This document shows, piece by piece, positions 6,760 through 13,560 of a stretch of DNA of 64,000 nt. The notes beneath the pieces were generated by a model, which was not told the origin of the DNA, did no database searches, and worked only from the letters and a program-made list of their open reading frames with translations. Within the stretch, counting starts at the first letter, position 1; every line of letters starts with the position of its first letter. The position numbers were made by a program, and so were the translations under genes. The DNA lies in assembly GCA_964420045.1 (NCBI GenBank), contig CAYQPQ010000002.1, forward strand, positions 1-64,000, in the 5' to 3' direction. This stretch comes from GCA-016699975 sp964420045. GTDB lineage: Bacteria; Patescibacteriota; Minisyncoccia; Moranbacterales; UBA1568.

Positions 6760-7938
6760 TTAATGCACCGTGACGGGCGTGCCGATGTCTGCCCAATTAT
6801 AGACGCGCTCGGCAGGACCGACACCGAGGCGGACACAGCCGTGCGAGACCGGCGTGCCAAGATGATTTGCACCTTCCTTGTAGCCGCCCGGCCACTCAGG
6901 CAGTTCGTGAATGCCATATTTCCCGCTTGCCACAAGTGCCATCCAATACGGCATATAGAGCCCATAAGCCTTGGACCACGGGCGCGGCGCCTTATTGTGA
7001 ATCGTATAGTTCCCCTTCGGCGTATCCATTCCCCGCTTGCCCGACGAAACCATATAGGCATCAACAGCCTTCCCATCTTCAAAAGTTGTCATGACCTGCG
7101 TCTCCACATTGATATCGATATATTTTCCCGTGGCGACAACCGGCACCGTATAGCGCTTCGCATTGAGAAGTCGCGTCGGAAAATCCGCAGCCATAACCGT
7201 CGGCGCAGGCGGCAATGTCTCAAAACTTCCTTCATATGCCGTTTCAAAAGATGCGTCCGATGATTCCCGATGGCGCACTCGAACCGTCAATGAATACTTC
7301 ACGCCCGATTGAGTGTCCCGCGGGAGAATGCGAAACTCCTGCTTATCAGAATCAATGCCATACACCACTGCCTTTTCTCCATTGAACGAGAAATCAAGAA
7401 AAGAATCTTCCGCCGATCGATCAAGATGTACCACGACCGGATCCTCTGCTCCGAGTAGCACATCTCTCGCTCCGTCACTCGGCGAGACCGATTCCACTTT
7501 TGGCGGCGCCCAGGTTTCGAAAAACAGCTTCGTTTCCGGGATCGACCCCAGCCACACGGTTTTCCCTGCCGGCAAAAGAAGTGAATACCGAGTCCCGGAC
7601 AACCAATGCCCAACCGGCTTTACGAGAAGCTTCCGATCATCGTTCGTCCATTCAAAAATGACCGGCGTATCCGGCACAAGCCGGACAGCGTCAGCGAATC
7701 CATCCACATCAACCGAAGACGGAAAAGTCACCCCGAGCACACTCTCCGGCTTTACGCCCGCCACCGACACATCAAGCATCGGTCGCGCTTCAAGAATGCG
7801 TGCATACGCTCGAAATCCATACACTCCCGCCGACGAAAGAAAGAGACCGATGACAAAAAGAGGCAATATGCCCCATGACGTCTTTCGCTTTCGCTGACCG
7901 CGCAACTGATTTTCTCCCGATGAAAAATTGAAATGCAT
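6760..7938 (-). CDS. L,D-transpeptidase (YkuD) with Big-type N-terminal domains
   Basis: A cytoplasmic basic start is followed by a membrane segment (WGILPLFVIGLFLSSAGVYGF) at residues 22 to 43, so the protein is anchored outside the membrane. Residues about 50 to 255 form two beta-rich Big/Ig-like modules (VSPSDGARDV marks the second). The YkuD catalytic domain occupies the last 130 residues, with MDTPKGNYTIHNK, GIHELPEW and the active-site motif SHGCVRLG, in which the cysteine forms the acyl-enzyme. It should make 3-3 cross-links in peptidoglycan or attach proteins to it. The next gene upstream is the DUF378 remnant, more than 100 bases away, so it is probably transcribed alone. Confidence 0.93.
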   Translation of the reverse strand: MHFNFSSGENQLRGQRKRKTSWGILPLFVIGLFLSSAGVYGFRAYARILEARPMLDVSVAGVKPESVLGVTFPSSVDVDGFADAVRLVPDTPVIFEWTNDDRKLLVKPVGHWLSGTRYSLLLPAGKTVWLGSIPETKLFFETWAPPKVESVSPSDGARDVLLGAEDPVVVHLDRSAEDSFLDFSFNGEKAVVYGIDSDKQEFRILPRDTQSGVKYSLTVRVRHRESSDASFETAYEGSFETLPPAPTVMAADFPTRLLNAKRYTVPVVATGKYIDINVETQVMTTFEDGKAVDAYMVSSGKRGMDTPKGNYTIHNKAPRPWSKAYGLYMPYWMALVASGKYGIHELPEWPGGYKEGANHLGTPVSHGCVRLGVGPAERVYNWADIGTPVTVH

Positions 7939-8047
7939 AAAAGCTCAGAGATTCATTGCAGTGAAAGAAAACATGCCTAACTTCCATCCCGCGCAAGAGG
8001 CCATTCCGAACTTTCGAGCGGAATGGCCTCCGAAAAAATACGAAGCC

Positions 8048-8285
8048 CTATTGCGGCATTGATGACGAACCCATACCGGTTCCGCATGCCCGACAGTTCT
8101 TCTTATGCGTCGCCACTTCATAGAGCGCCGCCGCACCCACGAGTACATAAATAAGACGCGATACAGGAGCATCCATTCCGCCAAACAAAAAATCGCCGAT
8201 ATCCGAACCGAACACCCCGACGAGCAACCAATTAATTCCCCCCAACGATGAGGAGAATGAAGGCTGCCATATGCATCATCTTCAT
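8048..8285 (-). pseudogene. DUF378 small membrane protein, frameshifted in a G6 run
   Basis: The C-terminal frame reads GGINWLLVGVFGSDIGDFLFGG and SRLIYVLVGAAALYEV, a typical DUF378 (YuzA-like) two-helix membrane protein, then a cysteine tail (CRACG). The expected start, MKMMHMAAFILLIV, begins at 8285 in another frame. The two join only if one base is removed from a run of six G at 8238-8243 (minus strand); with six G the upstream frame reaches TAA at once. The gene is therefore either broken, slippage-translated, or affected by a homopolymer sequencing error. An extended -10 promoter (TGGTATAAT, 8327-8335) lies about 40 bases upstream, which suggests recent functionality. The family has no established function. 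Confidence 0.8.
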
Positions 8286-8326
8286 ACGCGTGCGCGTAAA
8301 TAATTATGCTTTCGCTCTCTGCAAAA

Positions 8327-8335
8327 ATTATACCA
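8327..8335 (-). promoter_or_regulatory. extended -10 promoter of the DUF378 gene
   Basis: On the minus strand TGG precedes a perfect TATAAT, giving a start point about 35 bases before the ATG at 8285. No convincing -35 box is present. Confidence 0.5.
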
Positions 8336-8398
8336 CGAAAATGAAGACGTCGGGAGATGTGTCAATATGAAGAGATTCCAACTGCCAACATGAAGCAA

Positions 8399-9256
8399 CT
8401 ACTGTCTCGCTTGATGAATAACTCTTTGAGGAAATGGAATCTCAATACCCTCTTTGTCAAAAGCGATCTTGAGGCGCTTTCGAAGCTCGCCTGTCACATC
8501 CCACTGCTTAATCGGCTGCGTATCGCCGAGAATTTTTATGACAACCGCCGAATCACCAAAGTCATCGACGCGAAGAAATTGCGGCGGCGCAATAATCATA
8601 TCCTTCCAATCCGGATCCTCGGCAAGTTCCTTGCCAACACGGTTCACCACCGAAATCACCCGCTCCAAATCAGCAGAATAGGCAATGCCAATATTGAGAT
8701 TGACCCGGGAAAAATTCTTGGACAAGTTGGAAACCTGTTTCACTTCTCCGTGCGGCACGTGATGCACAACGCCATCAAGGTCGCGAAGCGTCGTCATACG
8801 CAAACTGATATCCTCAACCAAGCCACAGGTGGTATCGAAACACACCACATCGCCGATGCGATACTGATTCTCCATAATAATGAAAAGTCCGCTGATGAGA
8901 TCGCGAATAAGATATTGCCCGCCGAAGCCAAAAGCGATGCCTGCCACTCCCGCCGCCGCCAGGAGCGGCCCCACCGCAAAGCCGAGTTCGGACAAGAGCA
9001 TAAGCCCGACAAGCACCCACAACAATATATTGACCGATGTTACAAAGATACGAATAAGCGTATCCTCGCGCTTTCGCTCCGCTTCCTTGCTCAAGAATCG
9101 ACTCGGCACCACCAGCCGACGCACCGACTTCTCGATAAACACCCCAACAAACCGCTGAATCAAAAGCGCCGCAAACGCAATCGCAATCACTTTCACCCCA
9201 TGATCCAAAAACCACGGCGCCAAACTCTGCACACTCGTTTGAATAAGATTCTGCAT
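8399..9256 (-). CDS. small-conductance mechanosensitive channel (MscS family)
   Basis: The 285-residue protein has three hydrophobic segments: residues about 20 to 45, 75 to 100 and 105 to 130. The third, pore-lining helix (GPLLAAAGVAGIAFGFGGQYLIRDLISG) shows the alternating glycine and alanine pattern of the MscS TM3. The cytoplasmic beta domain follows (YRIGDVVCFDTTCGLVEDISLRMTTLRDLDG), then the alpha-beta C-terminal part with VLGDTQPIKQWDV. The length matches E. coli MscS (286 residues). It opens under membrane tension to release solutes on hypo-osmotic shock. The gene stands alone and is followed upstream by tRNA-Ser on the same strand. Confidence 0.95.
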   Translation of the reverse strand: MQNLIQTSVQSLAPWFLDHGVKVIAIAFAALLIQRFVGVFIEKSVRRLVVPSRFLSKEAERKREDTLIRIFVTSVNILLWVLVGLMLLSELGFAVGPLLAAAGVAGIAFGFGGQYLIRDLISGLFIIMENQYRIGDVVCFDTTCGLVEDISLRMTTLRDLDGVVHHVPHGEVKQVSNLSKNFSRVNLNIGIAYSADLERVISVVNRVGKELAEDPDWKDMIIAPPQFLRVDDFGDSAVVIKILGDTQPIKQWDVTGELRKRLKIAFDKEGIEIPFPQRVIHQARQ

Positions 9257-9290
9257 AAAAAATTCTGTTAAACACTCGCGATCAAAAGAG

Positions 9291-9377
9291 CGGTGGGGGT
9301 GAGATTCGAACTCACGGTACCGTTTCCGGTACGGCAGTTTTCAAGACTGCTACCTTAAACCGCTCGGTCACCCCACC
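9291..9377 (-). tRNA. tRNA-Ser(TGA)
   Basis: Acceptor arms GGTGGGG and CCCCACC pair fully. The anticodon arm GCAGT-CTTGAAA-ACTGC carries TGA. The long variable arm GTACCG-GAAA-CGGTAC marks a serine tRNA, and the T arm is GTGAG-TTCGAAT-CTCAC. The gene is 87 bases, ends with discriminator G, and CCA is not encoded. Confidence 0.95.
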
Positions 9378-9457
9378 AGAAAGAGCCCGCAGCGCCAAAA
9401 GCAAGTCACACACTTGCTTCTTTCCAGACTATCAAGAAAGAAACGGCTTGTAAAACA

Positions 9458-9466
9458 TGCTATACT
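9458..9466 (+). promoter_or_regulatory. extended -10 promoter (TGCTATACT)
   Basis: TGC followed by TATACT lies 31 bases before the ATG at 9497. There is no clear -35 box. Confidence 0.5.
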
Positions 9467-9496
9467 ACATACGTTGAAAAGAATTTTCAGAAGCAT

Positions 9497-9964
9497 ATGG
9501 GAAGCAATGCCCCGCAAATCACCTGGTCGGCACCGGAATTCGACGCGTCGCCTGTCCACTCGCGCGTGCTGCTCGCGCTTCTTGGCGTGTTTCTCGCCAT
9601 CATTGTCTATGCGCTCATCGAGAACAGCTCCATCATGGCCATCACCTTTGTGCTTTTGGGAACGGTCACACTCCTTCACAGCCGCAAGCCTCCAAAAACA
9701 CTCGACTGCGCCATCACATCCGAGGGCGTGATCGTCGAAAAAGAAGCCTATATGTTCGACAATATAGCCTCGTTTTGGATCATCTACGAAGAAGACGAGC
9801 GCAGCCTTTTCTTGAAAACGCACGGATCACTCATTGCTTCCGTCCGTGTACCCCTCGGATCCATGAACCCAACCACTGTCCGAGACGCCCTTCTCCCCTC
9901 TGTAAGAGAAATAAAATACGAGCCGACGATTGTTGACACACTCTCTCGTTTCCTGCATATTTAA
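9497..9964 (+). CDS. conserved-type membrane protein of unknown function (155 aa)
   Basis: The protein has two closely spaced membrane helices (VLLALLGVFLAIIVYALI and SIMAITFVLLGTVTLL) at residues 25 to 60. A soluble C-terminal half with alternating beta strands follows: LDCAITSEGVIVEKEAYMFDNIASFWIIYEEDERSLFLKT. That arrangement, a two-helix hairpin followed by a PH-like beta domain, resembles small bacterial PH-domain membrane proteins, but I cannot assign a family. It ends ten bases before the first tRNA-like repeat, so its transcript probably continues into the tRNA array. The start is supported by the extended -10 promoter 31 bases upstream. Function is unknown. Confidence 0.75.
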   Translation: MGSNAPQITWSAPEFDASPVHSRVLLALLGVFLAIIVYALIENSSIMAITFVLLGTVTLLHSRKPPKTLDCAITSEGVIVEKEAYMFDNIASFWIIYEEDERSLFLKTHGSLIASVRVPLGSMNPTTVRDALLPSVREIKYEPTIVDTLSRFLHI

Positions 9965-9974
9965 ACGAGGTTGC

Positions 9975-10075
9975 GCGCTCGTAGCTCAGTGGATACCTGC
10001 CTGCCGGTAGGCGGGGAGCGCCTGGTTGGTATCCAGAAGGTTGTTGCTTTATACACAATCGTAATTCATGTTTTT
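9975..10075 (+). pseudogene. tRNA-like repeat 1 (truncated tRNA with palindrome insertion)
   Basis: The unit begins exactly like the intact tRNA-Arg at 10177 (GCGCTCGTAGCTCAGTGGATA). A 20-base palindrome, CCTGCCTGCCGGTAGGCGGG, is inserted at 9996-10015 in the D loop. The anticodon arm then has loop TTGGTAT (anticodon GGT), and the T arm and 3' acceptor strand are missing. The rest is an AT-rich spacer ending in five T. It cannot fold as a complete tRNA. Confidence 0.8.
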
Positions 10076-10176
10076 GCGCTCGTAGCTCAGTGGATACCTG
10101 CCTGCCGGTAGGCGGGGAGCGTCTGGTTGGTATCCAGAAGGTTGCTGTTTTATACACAATCGTAATTCATGTTTTT
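10076..10176 (+). pseudogene. tRNA-like repeat 2 (truncated tRNA with palindrome insertion)
   Basis: This is a nearly identical second copy with the same 101-base period, the same palindrome (10097-10116), anticodon-like GGT and the same spacer. It differs from copy 1 at only a few positions, for example gagcgt for gagcgc. The anticodon stem TCTGG/CCAGA is fully paired here. Confidence 0.8.
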
Positions 10177-10249
10177 GCGCTCGTAGCTCAGTGGATAGAG
10201 CGTCTGGTTGCGGTCCAGAAGGTCGCAGGTTCGATTCCTGCCGAGCGCA
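10177..10249 (+). tRNA. tRNA-Arg(GCG)
   Basis: The gene folds without mismatches: acceptor GCGCTCG/CGAGCGC, D stem GCTC/GAGC, anticodon arm TCTGG-TTGCGGT-CCAGA and T arm GCAGG-TTCGATT-CCTGC. It is 73 bases with discriminator A, and CCA is not encoded. The anticodon GCG reads CGC and CGU. Most bacteria use ACG with inosine for this box, so a G34 arginine tRNA is unusual. Confidence 0.93.
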
Positions 10250-10293
10250 CACTGACACAAAGTACAAGGATTTACACCTCTCCAAGAAAGATA

Positions 10294-10318
10294 AAAGACA
10301 GGCTCTTCGCCTGTCTTT
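10294..10318 (+). terminator. hairpin after tRNA-Arg
   Basis: AAAGACAGGC and GCCTGTCTTT form a ten-base stem with a five-base loop. The symmetric A and T edges allow termination in either direction, serving the tRNA array and the convergent dockerin gene. Confidence 0.7.
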
Positions 10319-10376
10319 ACTATATTCATCGACAAAAACACGTGAAAGCTTCGCCATGCAGACGTCAAGACACTTC

Positions 10377-10940
10377 CTACGCGCCACTCCAAAAGCTCAT
10401 CATGATGCCGAGATCGCGAGTGTTCACCACATTGTCCGTATTCACATCCGCCGAAAGTCCCGATCCTGTCTGAAGCCACTGCGCAACCAGTGCGGTAAAG
10501 TCAGCGAGTGAATATGTTTTTGTCTGTGTATTCGTCTCAACACTCGTCGACTTCGCCGACTCGCCAAACCCGCTATATGCCGAGACCGCATACACATAGG
10601 TTCCCGATGAAAGCCCGGTGTCGGAATAGGTTGTTGTTGTCGCATTGGTTGTTCCAATTTGCACAGTCGGAGTACAGCCAGCACCACCGCACCGATATAC
10701 ATTATACCCGGCGAGCCACCCGTCCGAAACCGCATCCCACGACAAATTGATCTGTGTTGTCGAGGGAGACGAAGCGACAAGATTTGCCGGCGTCGGCGGC
10801 GCACCCGCAGGAGGCGGAGGCGGAGGCGGAAGTGCTGCAAATGCCGCCGGCACAAACAGCACCGCAATCGAGAGAAAGCCGAGAATTGCTCCCGTAAGCA
10901 TCCGGTTTTCTTTTGCAAAGATGCCTAATTTTTGTTTCAT
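10377..10940 (-). CDS. secreted FN3 plus dockerin protein
   Basis: A signal peptide or anchor (LTGAILGFLSIAVLFVPAAFA) is followed by a proline linker and one fibronectin type III domain. That domain runs from about residue 48 to 135 (PTPANLVASSPSTTQINLSW to YAVSAYSGFGES). The last 45 residues look like a dockerin: DFTALVAQWLQ, then DVNTDNVVNTRDLGIMMSFW, in which the aspartate and asparagine spacing matches the calcium-binding loop. The neighbouring upstream gene on the same strand, 54 bases away, carries a cohesin-like domain. The two products may therefore bind each other through a cohesin-dockerin contact outside the cell. The binding is inferred. Confidence 0.85.
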   Translation of the reverse strand: MKQKLGIFAKENRMLTGAILGFLSIAVLFVPAAFAALPPPPPPPAGAPPTPANLVASSPSTTQINLSWDAVSDGWLAGYNVYRCGGAGCTPTVQIGTTNATTTTYSDTGLSSGTYVYAVSAYSGFGESAKSTSVETNTQTKTYSLADFTALVAQWLQTGSGLSADVNTDNVVNTRDLGIMMSFWSGA

Positions 10941-10994
10941 AGAATTCTACGCTGCATGGATTAAATCACATTCCTCACTTTTCAAAGACTCAAC

Positions 10995-12866
10995 CTATCG
11001 AACGCGAATGAGAATCGTCTTTGAGGTGCTATTGCCAACATCATCATATACCTTGAGCTGGAACACATGGAGACCCGTCGGCGTATTCGCCGGAATATTG
11101 AACGATTTGCTCTTCGTAGTCTTCCAATACCCAAGGAACTGATAGCGGTAACGATCTATGTCTTCGTTATCCTGTGCATCCCACCACACTTTTTCGCCAC
11201 GCGACTTCGTGAGAAACCGAGGAAGATCGGTGATTTCGGGATCCTTGTCATCCACAAAGACATTGTAGGAAGCGGATTTGTCCACCTCGTTTCCATTTGC
11301 ATCGATATAGCGCACCGCATATCGAGACGTGCCGTTTTCCTTCTCGGTTACCTTGATCGACCAATTTCCATCGCCATCCACCTTCGTACTATCCTTCAAC
11401 TTTCCCTCTCGATAAATCTCAACCTTTCCGTTCTTAATGTCCGCATCCGATCCCTTAAACGAAAGCTTCGAATCATCCGTCATGAAATCATCGCGTTTTC
11501 CGAATTTCGTCTTTTCTCCGATAACCTTGATAGGATCTCTCGAGAATTCTCCTTTCCGATCCGAAGCGCCCGCAGCGCACGACCGTTCGGTATCCGGGTT
11601 ACCACCTGCGCATCCGGCAGGGCTTCCTTCGGCATCACGAGTCTGCACCCCGCCAAGACATCTCCCCCATTCGCCATATGTAAAGCTCGAACAGGTTGTG
11701 ACAGGAGGTTCATACGCACAGCTCTGACTCGACGAAGGTGGCGTACCACCGGAGCACCCGGCTGGAACTCCTGTTACTGCTCGCGTCTGCGTATTATCAA
11801 CCTGGCAAGCGCCCCAGTCAGATGTATTGAAATTCGTGCAGGTCGTACTTCCACCGGTATAGGTACAGCTCTGTGTCGACGCCGGCGGATTTCCACCAGT
11901 ACACCCCACAGGAATACCCGTCACCGTCTGCGTCTGCGTGCCATCCGGTTGACATGCGCCCCAGCCAGATTCTGTGAAACTTGTGCACGTCGGCGGCGTG
12001 TAGGCACACGATTGTGTCGTCTCCGGTACAGCGCCACCGGAACACACATCGGGAATCGTCGAGACAACCGTCTGTGTCTGCGTGCCATCCGGTTGACATG
12101 CGCCCCAGCCCGAATAGACATAGCCGGTACACGCCGGCGCACCCACGAGCGCCCGAATACCGGAAACGCTCGACAGCAAATCATTAGCGGATCCTCCCTC
12201 TTCAATAACGTCCGAATCGGTCTCGTTGTCCTGACCGATAAAGGTATATCGAATATTGTTTGTCGTCGAAGAGACCGAGCGAAGCGCTTTAAACGTCAGC
12301 GTTGCCACAAGACCCGAATTGTTTCGAACTCCCGGCGACGGCTTGGCAAGTGTCAAAGAAATCGTACCCCCCGCAGTATCGTTATCCACAATCTGACATG
12401 GATTCCCTTGATACACACAGCTGTTGTCAACGCCGAATATGGAATTGCTCGTATCCCATCCCGTCAGTTGAAAATCCGCAGGATCATACGTCACCAAAGC
12501 ACGCGTCGCAACAACGTCCATACCGCCCGTATCAACCACCAGATCCACGGAAAACGTATCGTCTTGAGCGACATTAATCGTGGTTCCATCTCCGGTTGCG
12601 TCCGGCGATGTCATCGATAATGTTGCCGTTCCACTTGCTTTGGACAAACTCTCGATTTCCAGCGACACACTCCACACAAACGATACGAACGCGCCGGATA
12701 TAAAAGCGAGCATAAAGAGCCCTTGCCAGGTCTTTACGCGCGTTCGCGACACAAACACCCACGACTTCCCCAAAAACGGCAGAGTATCTCCCGCAAGGTT
12801 GTCAATATGCCGATTTATAGTCCCCCCCGTTTGAAGAGGATCTTTCTTTTGTTTTTCTTCCGCCAT
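10995..12866 (-). CDS. membrane-anchored cohesin-like protein with four TSP1-like repeats
   Basis: A cytoplasmic tail of about 45 residues precedes one membrane helix (GLFMLAFISGAFVSFVWSV). Residues about 80 to 235 form a cohesin-like beta domain (ATLSMTSPDATG, FSVDLVVDTGGMDVVATRALVTYDP, GLVATLTFKAL). Four repeats of about 48 residues follow, each with WG.C, QTQTV or QTR, a C.GG and a QSC or RSC motif, giving a thrombospondin type 1-like pattern rich in cysteine. The C-terminal 170 residues are Ig-like (KVEIYREGKL, YRYQFLGYW, FQLKVYDDVGNS). It is a large surface protein whose cohesin could hold the downstream dockerin product. The region lacks any catalytic motif. Confidence 0.85.
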   Translation of the reverse strand: MAEEKQKKDPLQTGGTINRHIDNLAGDTLPFLGKSWVFVSRTRVKTWQGLFMLAFISGAFVSFVWSVSLEIESLSKASGTATLSMTSPDATGDGTTINVAQDDTFSVDLVVDTGGMDVVATRALVTYDPADFQLTGWDTSNSIFGVDNSCVYQGNPCQIVDNDTAGGTISLTLAKPSPGVRNNSGLVATLTFKALRSVSSTTNNIRYTFIGQDNETDSDVIEEGGSANDLLSSVSGIRALVGAPACTGYVYSGWGACQPDGTQTQTVVSTIPDVCSGGAVPETTQSCAYTPPTCTSFTESGWGACQPDGTQTQTVTGIPVGCTGGNPPASTQSCTYTGGSTTCTNFNTSDWGACQVDNTQTRAVTGVPAGCSGGTPPSSSQSCAYEPPVTTCSSFTYGEWGRCLGGVQTRDAEGSPAGCAGGNPDTERSCAAGASDRKGEFSRDPIKVIGEKTKFGKRDDFMTDDSKLSFKGSDADIKNGKVEIYREGKLKDSTKVDGDGNWSIKVTEKENGTSRYAVRYIDANGNEVDKSASYNVFVDDKDPEITDLPRFLTKSRGEKVWWDAQDNEDIDRYRYQFLGYWKTTKSKSFNIPANTPTGLHVFQLKVYDDVGNSTSKTILIRVR

Positions 12867-12920
12867 AGCGCCACAAAAATAAACTTAAAAGATACGCATT
12901 CGGCTATCTTGAAAATGAAT

Positions 12921-13397
12921 TCACAAGCTTCCTTCCGAGAAATCAAACGACTTGAGCACATCGGCAATAGCCACAATCCCCACCATATGATCAGTACTGT
13001 CCACCACCGGAAACACGCTCAGTCCCGTTTCTTTGAATTTTCCGACCAACTCTCGAAGAGGCATGTTTTCGGAAACCGTCTGACAGGGAACACTCATAAT
13101 ATCTTTCGCTTTTGCCTGCATCAACCGATCCACCATCTCCCGACGACTGCCACTCATCTCACTCGCAACACGCATTTTCCGCATGAAGTCTATATACGAA
13201 GGCAAGTAGATATTCGACGAATCCTTCGTAAAAAAGTCTGTCTCCGTAATGATACCGGATATTTTCCCGGCATCCAAAACGGGAACACCGTGAATCCGAT
13301 GTTCCGTGAGAAGCGACGCCACTCTTTGCAACGGCTCTTCCAGTCCAACGGAAATGACCGACACGGTCATGATATCCTTCACAACAGAATTATTCAT
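12921..13397 (-). CDS. tandem CBS-domain protein
   Basis: The protein is essentially a pair of CBS domains. The first (VKDIMTVSVISVGLEEPLQRVASLLTEHRIHGVPVLD) starts near residue 5, and the second (AKDIMSVPCQTVSENMPLRELVGKFKETGLSVFPVVD) near residue 92. A helical insert with RKMRVASEMSGSRREMVDRL joins them. Such pairs bind adenosine nucleotides and act as energy or ligand sensors. No effector domain is attached, so it probably regulates a partner protein. I start at MNNSVVKDIM (13397), since the longer frame adds a sequence with no homology that overlaps recG's upstream region. It is divergent from recG. Confidence 0.92.
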   Translation of the reverse strand: MNNSVVKDIMTVSVISVGLEEPLQRVASLLTEHRIHGVPVLDAGKISGIITETDFFTKDSSNIYLPSYIDFMRKMRVASEMSGSRREMVDRLMQAKAKDIMSVPCQTVSENMPLRELVGKFKETGLSVFPVVDSTDHMVGIVAIADVLKSFDFSEGSL

Positions 13398-13560
13398 ACT
13401 CTGTCTACAGAAAAAGAATAGAGACGCTCTTCTCCGAAAAAGCACTTTCAGTATAAATCATTCTTCTCATATCCGCAAAAAGGAACAATGTCATTCCTGT
13501 CAACATGCAGAGCACACCGCTCCTCTTTACAAGAAATCGGAAAAAGACTCTTATGAAAGT

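Noticed and set aside
8357..9271. A 304-residue plus-strand frame
   Set aside because: It is antisense to the mscS gene, which has a clear family match on the other strand.
9831..10479. Minus-strand frames across the tRNA array
   Set aside because: They translate tRNA-like repeats and the palindrome (SGYQPGAPRLPAGRYPLSYER), a known artefact.
11067..12620. A 517-residue plus-strand frame
   Set aside because: It is the complement of the cohesin/TSP1-like gene and has the unusual arginine-rich composition of a shadow frame.
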